A stretch of 61,318 nt of DNA, from the NCBI GenBank assembly GCA_015061365.1, contig SUWS01000009.1, forward strand, positions 1-61,318, written 5' to 3'. Positions 39,789 through 48,566 of the stretch are shown in pieces. Source of the stretch: Lentimicrobiaceae bacterium. GTDB lineage: Bacteria; Bacteroidota; Bacteroidia; Bacteroidales; F082. Each line of letters opens with the position of its first letter. Position 1 is the stretch's first letter. Position numbers and translations under genes: made by a program. The notes beneath the pieces were generated by a model. That model had not been told where the DNA came from, searched no databases, and worked only from the letters and a program-made list of their open reading frames with translations.

Positions 39789-40544
39789 TTAATTGTCAAC
39801 TGTTAATTGTATTTCTTTTCCATCAAAAACGGCGTAAGTGAAATCTCTTATCCAGTTTCCTACTACTGTGACTGTCGCACCGTTATCTACTTTATATTGC
39901 ATAGGTTTATGCTGATGACCGAAGACGAGAAAATCTATGTCAGGATTTTCCTTTACACATTCCTGTGCGTATTTATATAATCGAGTCTCTTCCACTACTG
40001 AATAATAGTTACCTTCAGCTTCTTTCTTTAACTTCTTGACTCTGTGATTGTGCGACCATCTCAAAGCGAGTCCGATCCCGACGTCAGGATGAATCCATCT
40101 GAAGAGAAACTGATTGAATTTGCATTCGAATATTTTCTTGAGGAATTTGTAACCTTTGTCGCCAGGACCTCTTCCGTCGCCATGGACGAGGAGGAATTTC
40201 TTGCCTTTCAATGTCATTATCATCGGTTCGCGATGTAGTTGTATTCCTATTTCTTTCTGAAGATAGTCGAAAGTCCAGAGGTCGTGATTTCCAGCGAAGA
40301 GATGAACAGGAATTCCGTCATCAATAAATTGAGCAAGTCTGCCGAGAAGTCGAGTGTAGCCTCGAGGTACGACAGTTTTATATTCAAACCAGAAATCGAA
40401 GAGGTCACCCATAAGGAAAAGCATCTCAGTATCGTCTTTGATAGAGTCTAATAAACGAATTAATTTCAGCTCTCTTTCATGGGAATCTTCAAGTGTCGGT
40501 ACGCCCAAATGTAAGTCGGTGACGAAATAAATCTTCTTATCCAT
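39789..40544 (-). CDS. lpxH: UDP-2,3-diacylglucosamine diphosphatase
   Basis: A 251-residue metallophosphoesterase of lipid A synthesis (LpxH type), which cleaves the pyrophosphate of UDP-2,3-diacylglucosamine. Motifs: DLHLG, GDLFDFWFEYK, AGNHDLWTFDY, LVHGDGRGPGDKG and FGHQHKP, giving the di-manganese site. The last residues (IQLTVDN) are encoded by TAATTGT/CAACTG words. Downstream of lpxK with a 23-base gap, so both are likely one unit. Peripheral membrane protein on the cytoplasmic side. Confidence 0.9.
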   Translation of the reverse strand: MDKKIYFVTDLHLGVPTLEDSHERELKLIRLLDSIKDDTEMLFLMGDLFDFWFEYKTVVPRGYTRLLGRLAQFIDDGIPVHLFAGNHDLWTFDYLQKEIGIQLHREPMIMTLKGKKFLLVHGDGRGPGDKGYKFLKKIFECKFNQFLFRWIHPDVGIGLALRWSHNHRVKKLKKEAEGNYYSVVEETRLYKYAQECVKENPDIDFLVFGHQHKPMQYKVDNGATVTVVGNWIRDFTYAVFDGKEIQLTVDN

Positions 40545-40567
40545 AAATCTTAATTAAAATTAATATT

Positions 40568-41617
40568 TTACCGTAAGTTTTTCTTAACATAATTTAAGAT
40601 TTCGTCATCGAAGCTCGTTCCTTCTTCTTTGTGGAATTTGACTTTGATAGGGATAGTAAATAAAGGGATATCGTCAAACTTATTGATAAGGGATGAATTG
40701 ATCAATCTCATGGCATCTTTTTCTGTTGTGACGATGATCTTGTTTTTTCCTATAAGGTCGTTATATTTCTCTATGACCATGTCGATATCTTTTTCTGTAT
40801 AGTCGTGATGGTCGTTGAATTGAATCTTAGAGATGGTGTTATATTTTCTTTTCAGATGGTCTTCCAATGAATATGTGTTTGCGATTCCGCAGAAAAGCAA
40901 TACTGTTTTGGCATCCTTGATGTCAGATTCGTAGCTTATCTTGCTGAAAGGTTGGAAGTCTTGATATTCAATATATGAGTAAAAAACCTTCTGATGAGGG
41001 AGAGGCTTCAGTGAATCTTCAATATCTTTTCTGTAATAAGGTGTTATTACGTTAGGAGATTTTGTCACTACAATAATTTCCGCTCTTCGGGCAGCTTTCT
41101 TAATATCTCTTAAGTTACCGGCAGGGATTAAGTTGTCGTTGCTGTACAGATTGTAATAATCGGTCAGAAGGATATTTAATCCTGCCTTTATCTTCCTATG
41201 TTGGTAGGCATCGTCAAGAAGCACGATTTGAGGAGGAGTCTCCTGCTGAAGCATCTGTCTCATTCCGTTGCAGCGGTTTTCGTCGACAGCGACATCTATG
41301 TCATTGAACTTCTTGAAATATTGAAGAGGCTCGTCGCCAATGTCGTTATGTGTGTGATTTTCGTCGGCAAGGATGAAACCTTTTGTCTTACGTCCATAAC
41401 CTCGGCTCAGCACAGCGACTTTGTATTTGTCTGATAATAATCTTATGAGATATTCGCTATGAGGCGTCTTGCCGGTTCCTCCGAGATTCAGATTTCCTAC
41501 GCAGATGTTCGGGATGTCGAAACTCCTTGATTTTAATAGCCCCCAGTCATAAAACTTATGTCTTATGAGTAAGATAAGAGAATAGAGTAGTGATATGGGC
41601 AATAATAATTTCTTCAT
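40568..41617 (-). CDS. lpxK: tetraacyldisaccharide 4'-kinase
   Basis: About 349 residues from ATG 41,617. The longer frame from 41,674 would include the promoter region at 41,633-41,640 and is rejected. This membrane-anchored kinase adds the 4'-phosphate to the lipid A precursor. An N-terminal hydrophobic helix is followed by the P-loop (VGNLNLGGTGKTPHSEYL), ENRCNGM, LLDDAYQHRKI, LLFCGIANTYSLE, DHHDYTEKD and TTEKDAMRL, all typical of LpxK. Followed by lpxH. Confidence 0.92.
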   Translation of the reverse strand: MKKLLLPISLLYSLILLIRHKFYDWGLLKSRSFDIPNICVGNLNLGGTGKTPHSEYLIRLLSDKYKVAVLSRGYGRKTKGFILADENHTHNDIGDEPLQYFKKFNDIDVAVDENRCNGMRQMLQQETPPQIVLLDDAYQHRKIKAGLNILLTDYYNLYSNDNLIPAGNLRDIKKAARRAEIIVVTKSPNVITPYYRKDIEDSLKPLPHQKVFYSYIEYQDFQPFSKISYESDIKDAKTVLLFCGIANTYSLEDHLKRKYNTISKIQFNDHHDYTEKDIDMVIEKYNDLIGKNKIIVTTEKDAMRLINSSLINKFDDIPLFTIPIKVKFHKEEGTSFDDEILNYVKKNLR

Positions 41618-41632
41618 AAAATTAAAACTCAA

Positions 41633-41640
41633 CAAATTTA
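41633..41640 (-). promoter_or_regulatory. -7 promoter element of lpxK-lpxH
   Basis: The minus strand reads TAAATTTG, 15 bases before ATG 41,617; this supports that start. Confidence 0.6.
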
Positions 41641-41707
41641 CAATTATTTTTTGATGAAACAAATTATAAAACAATAAAAAATCGTATCTTAGCGAAAAAT
41701 TTTAAGG

Positions 41708-42520
41708 ATGATAAAAGTTTCGGAGATTATTGGTTTCATCACAGATATAGCACCTCTGCATTGGCAGGAAAGTTATGATAATTCAGGTCTCTTGATCGGT
41801 GACCCGGATGCAATGGTTGATAAGGCTTTACTTACATTAGACGTAACCGAGAAGGTCGTTGATGAGGCGATTGAAAATTCATTTCATCTGATTATCAGTC
41901 ATCATCCCCTAATCTTTAAAGGTGTTAAGAATATTTTAAACGATAATACCTTAGGACGAATAATAACAAAGGCTATAAAGCACGATATCTCGATTGCGGC
42001 GATGCATACTAATCTGGATAACAGTTATTATGGAGTAAACAGAATCTTGGCTGAGAAACTCGGATTGAAAAATTTGAATATATTACATGTTAATAATTCC
42101 GTGTCACCAAGACTTGATGACTCCGATATCCAGATAGGTAGCGGCATGATAGGAGAGTTTGAAAATGAGATGTCTGAGATAGAATTCTTAAAATTGATTA
42201 AGGAAAGACTTGATGTGGGAGCGATACGTCATTCCGAATTGTTAGGCAAACCGATCAAAAGGGTAGCTTTGTGCGGTGGATCGGGAGTTTTTATGATTAA
42301 TGATGCAAAACGTTGTAATGCTGATGCTTATCTTACAGCGGATGTTAAATATCACGATTTTTTTGATGCTGATAATGAATTGGTTGTCGTGGATGCGGGG
42401 CATTTTGAAACAGAACAATTTACAAAACAATTAATTGCTGACATTATTCTCAAAAAAAATCCTAAATTTGCAGTCCAAATTTCGAACGTGAAAACGAACT
42501 CGGTATATTATTTTGTATAA
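41708..42520 (+). CDS. Nif3-like dinuclear metal center protein
   Basis: A 270-residue member of the Nif3/YbgI (DUF34) family, closer in length to YbgI than to the longer forms with an inserted domain. Metal-site motifs: HWQESYDNSGLLIGD, LIISHHPLIFKG, AMHTNLDN and VVVDAGHFETEQF. The family is widespread, forms hexameric rings and is linked to cyclic-nucleotide or cofactor repair hydrolase roles, but the substrate is not settled. Directly upstream of the zinc-ribbon gene (20-base gap), a pairing common in Bacteroidota. Confidence 0.88.
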   Translation: MIKVSEIIGFITDIAPLHWQESYDNSGLLIGDPDAMVDKALLTLDVTEKVVDEAIENSFHLIISHHPLIFKGVKNILNDNTLGRIITKAIKHDISIAAMHTNLDNSYYGVNRILAEKLGLKNLNILHVNNSVSPRLDDSDIQIGSGMIGEFENEMSEIEFLKLIKERLDVGAIRHSELLGKPIKRVALCGGSGVFMINDAKRCNADAYLTADVKYHDFFDADNELVVVDAGHFETEQFTKQLIADIILKKNPKFAVQISNVKTNSVYYFV

Positions 42521-42539
42521 TATTAAATCTCAAAAATAT

Positions 42540-43325
42540 ATGGAAGAAAATAAATTAAGAAACGAAGCGGAAGAACAAGTAGAAATCACTGTTGAAAGAA
42601 AACTTGTTGAATTGTATACCTTACAACAGATCGATTCTAAAATCGATAAGATTCGCATTATCCGTGGCGAATTACCTCTTGAAGTACAAGACTTGGAAGA
42701 CGAAATCGCAGGTATGGAAACACGTATCGCAAAATACAATGAGGAACTTGAAAAATTCGTCAAGGACATAGCTGCATACAAAAATAAAATCAAGGAATCG
42801 ACAGCTCTCATCAAAAAGTATGAGGAACAACAGAATAACGTTCGTAACAATCGTGAATATGAATCATTGACAAAAGAAATAGAATATCAATCATTAGATA
42901 TTCAGCTCAGTGAAAAACGTATCAACGAGTGTAACAAAAAGTCTGAGATGCTCAGAATTTCTTTGAACGAAACGAACGCTCGTTTAGAAGAACGTAAAAG
43001 CGATTTGGAACTTAAGAAAAGCGAGTTGTCATCAATAGTTGAAGAGACAGAAAAGGAAGAACAAGAACTCATGGAACGTTCTCAGGAGAGTGAAAAACTT
43101 ATCGAGGAACGTCTGCTCACAGCATACAAACGTATCAGAAAAAATGCCCGTAATGGTTTGGCTGTTGTTAAGATTGAACGTGATGCCTGCGGTGGTTGCT
43201 ACAATAAAATCCCACCTCAACATCAGCTCGATATCCGTATGCATAAGAAAATCATCGTCTGTGAATATTGTGGACGTATCTTAATAGATCAGGATATCGC
43301 AGATATGTATCATAATGAAAATTAA
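42540..43325 (+). CDS. coiled-coil protein with C4-type zinc ribbon
   Basis: A 261-residue cytoplasmic protein starting at ATG 42,540; the frame from 42,513 would overlap the preceding gene. A long antiparallel coiled coil (about 20-195, Glu/Lys/Leu-rich) is followed by a C4 zinc ribbon (CGGCYNKIPPQHQLDI ... IIVCEYCGRIL). The family is often called zinc ribbon domain-containing protein or CdsZ-like and may bind nucleic acid. Its conserved partner is the Nif3-like gene just upstream. Function not settled. Confidence 0.85.
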   Translation: MEENKLRNEAEEQVEITVERKLVELYTLQQIDSKIDKIRIIRGELPLEVQDLEDEIAGMETRIAKYNEELEKFVKDIAAYKNKIKESTALIKKYEEQQNNVRNNREYESLTKEIEYQSLDIQLSEKRINECNKKSEMLRISLNETNARLEERKSDLELKKSELSSIVEETEKEEQELMERSQESEKLIEERLLTAYKRIRKNARNGLAVVKIERDACGGCYNKIPPQHQLDIRMHKKIIVCEYCGRILIDQDIADMYHNEN

Positions 43326-43344
43326 TAATACTTGTATGTAAATA

Positions 43345-43378
43345 AAAAATGGTTGTCAATTGCTGGCAACCATTTTTG
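43345..43378. terminator. intrinsic terminator
   Basis: AAAAATGGTTG, loop TCAATTGCTGG, CAACCATTTTT; bidirectional between the zinc-ribbon and FadL-like genes. Confidence 0.9.
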
Positions 43379-43400
43379 CTTTCTGCTCGTTATCTATATG

Positions 43401-44861
43401 TTAATATATTCTGAATTTTAAGGAAACTACCAAACTATGAAGTCTTGTAATTTCATTTATTTCCGGTGATGGAGTACCGATTTCGTCATAATAGTTTGTG
43501 TATTGTGAGTATAGATTATAGTTGTGGTTCTGAAGTGTATATACGTAAGCCAAATCTATTGTGAAAGCGTGTTTGGTGTAGCCAAATCCACATGACAAGG
43601 CATTTCTTCTATAATCAATTTCTGATATTCCGTAAGGACTGCCATAGAATGCGTAACCACCTCTGAAACAATAATTCTGATAACGCCATTCCGTGCCTAA
43701 TCTAAGATTCATCGTCGGAGCGAATGTGGCTCTTATCGCATCGTTGTAAGAATTGTATTCGTAGTCGTATGCTGACAGTTTCACCGAACTATAGTCAACA
43801 TATTCGTAGTCGGCGGTTATCATTCCGAAGTTGCCGAATATTAAAGCTACGCTGGCGTTCGCTTTCCACGGTGTTATCATCGAATAGTTGAAATATGATG
43901 TTGGAGTTTCCCAAGACCGATGGATTCCATATTCGTCAATGTGAGCGTAAGTCTCAGTTCTCCACATATCTGTAAGATTATATAAGGTAGGGGTGTGGAA
44001 TGAAGCTCCGAGACGTATCCATCGGGCCGGATATGCAATGAGACCGAATTTTCCGTTGATACCCCATCCTGTAGTTGACATCACTTCTTCCTGAATCCAA
44101 TAGTTGTCGTAATCGTCTGTAGAGAAATCTTCTTCGTAGTCGGTAATTTTCTTGCTGTTGACGTAAGGCATATTGAAAGAGAATCCTAAAAATATCTTAT
44201 CCGAGAGGTTGATAGCTGTAGATAATGTCCATTCATTGGTTCCACCCCATGAGTTGACGCCTTTACGTTGTGTCAAACCGCCCATCGGCACTGGTGAAGA
44301 GAGACTTCCGTCGGGATGAAAGTCCATGAGATATGTCTCCCATATCGGATAGATATAACTCGGAGAATAGTCGTACAGTTCGTTTTCGTTGTAAATGTCG
44401 TTGGCGATGATTTCGGCGAAATATGCGTCTATCAAGGAATTGTTTCCGTTGAATATGTCTACATAAATTCTGTTGTTGAAGTTATTGGTTCTGTTCATGC
44501 CAATTCCCCATGTGACGATGTTATTGCCTGTTTTATTGACGCCGACCATACCGAAGTTGTTGACAGACAGATTTGTCTTGAAGTCGTACGCTTTGTATCC
44601 GTTCAAAAGGGAAGAACTTGTGTAGGTCATATTAACGGACGGGGTGAAGATGAACTCCGGTTTTCTGAAAAGTCCCAAACCTGCGGGGTTGATGGCGACA
44701 GATGAGAAGTCTTGTCCTACCGCACCCATCGCGTTGCCCATCGCCATACTCTTGGCTGTACCTTGATAATAAGTCGCTGATACGTTATACACATCATTGA
44801 TGTTCTGTGCCTCGAAGCAGAACGGTATCGTGATTAATAATATCAATAATATCTTTTTCAT
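43401..44861 (-). CDS. OmpP1/FadL-family outer-membrane transport protein
   Basis: A 486-residue barrel with a signal peptide at about 1-18 (CFEAQ). The family opening SATYYQGTAKSMAMGNAMGA, VGQDFSSVAINPAGLGLFRKPEF is present, and many barrel strands follow up to LVVSLKFRIY with a C-terminal aromatic residue. FadL proteins take up hydrophobic compounds across the outer membrane; the substrate here is unknown. It lies 29 bases downstream of the Ser-rich lipoprotein and probably shares its transcript. Heptamer words (AACTATAAATTGTC) lie between the two genes. Confidence 0.85.
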   Translation of the reverse strand: MKKILLILLITIPFCFEAQNINDVYNVSATYYQGTAKSMAMGNAMGAVGQDFSSVAINPAGLGLFRKPEFIFTPSVNMTYTSSSLLNGYKAYDFKTNLSVNNFGMVGVNKTGNNIVTWGIGMNRTNNFNNRIYVDIFNGNNSLIDAYFAEIIANDIYNENELYDYSPSYIYPIWETYLMDFHPDGSLSSPVPMGGLTQRKGVNSWGGTNEWTLSTAINLSDKIFLGFSFNMPYVNSKKITDYEEDFSTDDYDNYWIQEEVMSTTGWGINGKFGLIAYPARWIRLGASFHTPTLYNLTDMWRTETYAHIDEYGIHRSWETPTSYFNYSMITPWKANASVALIFGNFGMITADYEYVDYSSVKLSAYDYEYNSYNDAIRATFAPTMNLRLGTEWRYQNYCFRGGYAFYGSPYGISEIDYRRNALSCGFGYTKHAFTIDLAYVYTLQNHNYNLYSQYTNYYDEIGTPSPEINEITRLHSLVVSLKFRIY

Positions 44862-44890
44862 ATTGTCAACTATAAATTGTCAACTATAAA

Positions 44891-46138
44891 TTATCTTCTT
44901 CCACCGCTTGTTCTGGCTCCGCCGCCCATGCTTCCACCGCTTCTTGAACCGGAGTTGAAACTGCCGCTGCTTCTGCTTGATGAAGAGCTGTTAGGTCTGC
45001 TGATGCTAGAACTGCTTCTGTTTGATGAGCTGCTACTTGATCTGTTTATGTTAGAGCTGCTGCTTCTGTTGTTAGAACTACTGCTTGGTCTGTTGATGTT
45101 AGAACTATTGCTTCTGTCTGATGAAGAATTAGGTCTGACGTATTCAGAACTTGAGCGTACCTGACGGTTACTGTTTGCAGGTGAGTAAGCTTTGCGGTCT
45201 GATGACGATGATGGTCTAACTGATGAGGAACTGCTGTTAGGTCTGTTCTGTGCATTAGACACTCTGTCGTTAGCGTTAACGCGAGGCGTTGTTGTGCTGA
45301 TGCCGCTACTTGATGGTCTCGTTGAACTTGAAGGTCTGGCGCTGCTTGAAGGTCTTGAAGAACTTGAAGGTCTTGCGGAACTTGAAGGTCTGTCTTGCGT
45401 TCTTGTAGGTACGATTCCTGCTGAAGAAGGGCGTCTGTTATTATTGTGAGCTATGTTCAATCCCGAACCTCCTGGGTGTGGTCCGCCTGGATGATGACCG
45501 CCGCCTGGGTGATGTGGAGGATAGTATGAAGGATAACCGGGATATACCGGATAAACTGGATAGTATGCGAAGTAAGGATAATAATAAGGTGAATAATAGT
45601 AAGGGCTGTAGTAATAAGGGCTCCACCACCAATCGTAATACCAATTATAATATGAAGAATAGTAGTAAGGGTATCCATATCCGAAGCCTACGTATCCGTA
45701 AGGTATTCCGATACCGAAGTTGATGCTCCAGTTACCTCCGTCGTCACCGTCCTCGTCATCGTAATAATAATCGTAAGTGTCTTCTAAATAACCGCCGCCT
45801 GCATTGTTTGCGAGGTAGTTCTCGTCATAATAAATTTCTGTGCTTGTATAAACTACGCCGTTGGTGTCGGTTACGGTCTCAGTCTTCTCGTATATCGGAT
45901 CTGCCTTTGGTTTCTGGGTTTCGTCCTCACTATAATACGACTGATAATCGTACTGTGAGTTGCTGCTTATCTTTGCAGTGTTGAAAGTGCCGGTGTTTGA
46001 AACGACCAACTCTTTTCCATTCTTAGGGTCTTTGTCATACGGAGAATAATACGCATCGTCCTTGATGACATTGTCGCTTGTTGCGCATGATGTTAGTGCT
46101 GCGATTGCGGCGATGATTAAAAATTTTAGATGCTTCAT
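44891..46138 (-). CDS. Tyr- and Ser-rich low-complexity lipoprotein
   Basis: A 415-residue exported protein with a lipobox ending at Cys18 (ALTSC). An acidic, Tyr-rich N-terminal half leads into a Gly/Tyr/Pro region (about 135-225, repeats of PYYYS and YYP), a short His/Gly/Pro region (GGGHHPGGPHPGG), and a long Ser-rich tail with RPSSS and NRSSSS repeats and a Gly/Arg end. It is disordered by composition and has no enzymatic motif. It may form a surface matrix or be heavily O-glycosylated, since Bacteroidota glycosylate D-S/T-A-type sites. The antisense strand is open by chance because of the repeats. Confidence 0.75.
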   Translation of the reverse strand: MKHLKFLIIAAIAALTSCATSDNVIKDDAYYSPYDKDPKNGKELVVSNTGTFNTAKISSNSQYDYQSYYSEDETQKPKADPIYEKTETVTDTNGVVYTSTEIYYDENYLANNAGGGYLEDTYDYYYDDEDGDDGGNWSINFGIGIPYGYVGFGYGYPYYYSSYYNWYYDWWWSPYYYSPYYYSPYYYPYFAYYPVYPVYPGYPSYYPPHHPGGGHHPGGPHPGGSGLNIAHNNNRRPSSAGIVPTRTQDRPSSSARPSSSSRPSSSARPSSSTRPSSSGISTTTPRVNANDRVSNAQNRPNSSSSSVRPSSSSDRKAYSPANSNRQVRSSSEYVRPNSSSDRSNSSNINRPSSSSNNRSSSSNINRSSSSSSNRSSSSISRPNSSSSSRSSGSFNSGSRSGGSMGGGARTSGGRR

Positions 46139-46179
46139 TTTTATACCTTTTTGATTATGGATAAATGCGATTTTTTTCT

Positions 46180-46187
46180 TATTTTTG
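46180..46187 (+). promoter_or_regulatory. -7 promoter element of proS
   Basis: TATTTTTG followed by CGGTC, about 39 bases before ATG 46,226. Confidence 0.65.
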
Positions 46188-46225
46188 CGGTCTGAAAATA
46201 AACAAATACTATACCAAATATAACG

Positions 46226-47698
46226 ATGGCAAAAGAATTAACATCACGTCAAGAGAATTATTCACAATGGTATAATGATCTTGTAACAAAAGCTGATTTG
46301 GCAGAAAATTCTGCTGTTAGAGGTTGTATGGTTATCAAACCTTACGGATACGCGATTTGGGAGTTTATGCGCGACGCTCTCGATAAGATGTTCAAAGACA
46401 CTGGTCACGTCAACGCTTATTTCCCTCTCTTCATTCCAAAGAGTTTCTTCAGTAAGGAAGCTAGTCACGTCGAGGGCTTCGCTAAAGAATGTGCTGTGGT
46501 GACTCACTACCGTCTCAAGAATAATCCTAATGGTTCGGGTGTCGTAGTCGACCCTGAAGCAAAACTCGAAGAAGAACTGATAGTTCGTCCTACTTCAGAG
46601 ACAATCATCTGGGATACATATCGTAATTGGATCAAGAGTTATCGCGACCTTCCTATATTGGTGAATCAATGGGCTAACGTGGTTCGTTGGGAGATGCGTA
46701 CTCGCTTGTTCCTCCGTACCGCTGAGTTCTTGTGGCAAGAGGGTCATACAGCTCACGCTACCCGTGAAGAGGCTATGGCTGAAGCTCGTAAGATGCTCGA
46801 CGTCTACGCGGAATTCGCTGAGAAATATATGGCTTTACCAGTGATACGCGGTATCAAATCCGCTAACGAACGTTTCGCTGGTGCAGAAGAGACATTCTGT
46901 ATCGAGGCTATGATGCAAGACGGAAAGGCATTACAGGCTGGTACTTCTCACTTCCTCGCACAGAATTTCGCTAAGGCTTTCGATGTTAAGTTCTTAAATA
47001 AGGAGAATAAATTGGAATATGTATGGGCAACTTCATGGGGCGTATCAACTCGTTTGATGGGTGCTCTCATTATGTCGCACTCCGATGATAACGGTCTCGT
47101 GCTTCCTCCTAAAATCGCTCCTATAGAGGTGGTTATCGTTCCTATCTATAAGACCGACGAACAGAGAGAGACTGTACTCGCATATTGCGCCGATATCAAG
47201 AAACGTCTTGAAAGCAGAAGAATGCGCGTCAAGTTCGACGACCGCGACACACAGAAGCCTGGATTTAAATTCGCTGAATGGGAACTCAAAGGCGTGCCTG
47301 TACGTATAGCTGCAGGTCCTCGCGATGTGGAAAATAATTCCGTAGAACTCGCCCGCCGCGATACTCTCGAGAAAACAACGGTTACTATAGATAATATCGA
47401 AGATTATATCACAAATCTCCTCGATGAAATTCAAAACAATATCTTCCAAAAGGCTTTAGACTTCCGTAAATCAAGAACAGTCAAGGCTGATACTTGGGAA
47501 GAGTTTAAGGAACAAATCGAGAATAGTATGTTTGTCTACGCTCACTGGGACGGCACTCCTGAGACTGAACAGAAAATCAAGGAAGAGACAAAGGCTACCA
47601 TACGTTGCATTCCTTTGGACGACGACTTCGAAGACGGCAAATGCATCTATTCCGGTCAACCTTCAAAACGTCGCGTGATATTCGCAAGAGCGTATTGA
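46226..47698 (+). CDS. proS: prolyl-tRNA synthetase, archaeal/eukaryal type
   Basis: A 490-residue class II aminoacyl-tRNA synthetase that charges tRNA-Pro. Motif 2 ([27 protein letters not shown]) and the [15 protein letters not shown] and [21 protein letters not shown] sequences are clear; the anticodon-binding domain lies at about 295-390 and a C-terminal zinc-binding-like domain follows to YIFARAY-type end (RRVIFARAY). The ProRS type 3 form without the editing insertion is usual in Bacteroidota. Strong codon bias. Own promoter; followed by a CTGAAAAT word array at 47,700-47,785. Confidence 0.95.
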   Translation: MAKELTSRQENYSQWYNDLVTKADLAENSAVRGCMVIKPYGYAIWEFMRDALDKMFKDTGHVNAYFPLFIPKSFFSKEASHVEGFAKECAVVTHYRLKNNPNGSGVVVDPEAKLEEELIVRPTSETIIWDTYRNWIKSYRDLPILVNQWANVVRWEMRTRLFLRTAEFLWQEGHTAHATREEAMAEARKMLDVYAEFAEKYMALPVIRGIKSANERFAGAEETFCIEAMMQDGKALQAGTSHFLAQNFAKAFDVKFLNKENKLEYVWATSWGVSTRLMGALIMSHSDDNGLVLPPKIAPIEVVIVPIYKTDEQRETVLAYCADIKKRLESRRMRVKFDDRDTQKPGFKFAEWELKGVPVRIAAGPRDVENNSVELARRDTLEKTTVTIDNIEDYITNLLDEIQNNIFQKALDFRKSRTVKADTWEEFKEQIENSMFVYAHWDGTPETEQKIKEETKATIRCIPLDDDFEDGKCIYSGQPSKRRVIFARAY

Positions 47699-47759
47699 TT
47701 TTTGAATCTGAAAATCTGAAAAATTGAAAATCTGAAAGAAATTTTAAATTCTCAGGCTT

Positions 47760-48566
47760 TCAGTTTTTCAGATTCTCAATTTCTATAAGTCTGCCAAGGG
47801 CATCTGGAGAAATATATGAGTTAATCTCCGGCTGCCCTTTGTAGTATATGTTACCGCTGTTGTAAATCCTAGCGTCAAGATTGTCGGTGCAATATATGAA
47901 GATATTGTTGTCGGTGTGTGAATTGACGAACATCTTTGAAGAGGGAAGATTTGCAGCGTTGACAGGTCCGAATCCTTGTTGGTATATGTATGTGTAATTA
48001 GAAGAGCCTTCTAACTTTATATCGTTAGTGCCTTCGTGTATGTCGATAAATATACTGTCGCAGTTGAGTTTTAAATCTATGTCGCCAGCTCCATTCTCGA
48101 CGTAGAGCATGAATCGAGTGCTGTCATTCTCGAGATAACCTTCGGTACGCAAACCTCCGACAGATTCATATATGATTTCCTTGATGTCGCCGCTATAATA
48201 AATTCTCGCCTCTAACGGATAATCGTAGCTTCTCAGCCAATTGCATATATTTTCGTTTCTGATATATAATGCATCGTCAATAACATCGCTGATGATATTT
48301 GGCATCAGATTCTCGCCAGTAGTGATTTCTATTTTGAAAATATCGGAGTTGACTAAAGTGACGTCGATATTGTCGTTTAAATATAAACAGCAGAATGACG
48401 ATAGTTCTCGTGTTTCTGTGATGGTGTCTCCGTTTGTCAATGGCGACTTCCTGCACGAAAACATCATTGTCATCAACAACACCATTAATAATATAGCTGA
48501 CGAATAGCTTCTGACAACTGATGGTTTATAATTTTTTTTCTGTTCATAACTACAGGTGTTTTCCAT
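47760..48566 (-). CDS. GIN-domain (DUF2807-like) lipoprotein
   Basis: About 268 residues from ATG 48,566. A longer frame from 48,686 overlaps the lipid A deacylase gene and is rejected. An N-terminal hydrophobic segment is followed by a lipobox at Cys38 (MMFSC). The body is a right-handed beta-helix-like region with the putative auto-transporter adhesin head GIN pattern (SSFCCLYLNDNIDVTLVNSD, IIYESVGGLRTEGY, ENGAGDIDLKLNCDSIFID). Function unknown; adhesion or envelope sensing is guessed for the family. The stop of the upstream gene and this ATG overlap (TAATG), so translation is coupled. The C-terminus (IEIENLKN) is encoded by TTCTCAGA-type words. Confidence 0.75.
   Translation of the reverse strand: MENTCSYEQKKNYKPSVVRSYSSAILLMVLLMTMMFSCRKSPLTNGDTITETRELSSFCCLYLNDNIDVTLVNSDIFKIEITTGENLMPNIISDVIDDALYIRNENICNWLRSYDYPLEARIYYSGDIKEIIYESVGGLRTEGYLENDSTRFMLYVENGAGDIDLKLNCDSIFIDIHEGTNDIKLEGSSNYTYIYQQGFGPVNAANLPSSKMFVNSHTDNNIFIYCTDNLDARIYNSGNIYYKGQPEINSYISPDALGRLIEIENLKN

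Noticed and set aside
41618..41674. N-terminal extension of lpxK
   Set aside because: Would start upstream of the promoter match; the family starts with the hydrophobic helix at ATG 41,617.
44877..45164. Leu-rich open frame on the plus strand
   Set aside because: It is the antisense of the Ser-rich tail of the 44,891-46,138 lipoprotein; repeats keep the opposite frame open by chance.
45192..45449. Second Leu/Gly/Glu-rich plus-strand frame
   Set aside because: Also antisense of the repetitive lipoprotein, with no start signals.
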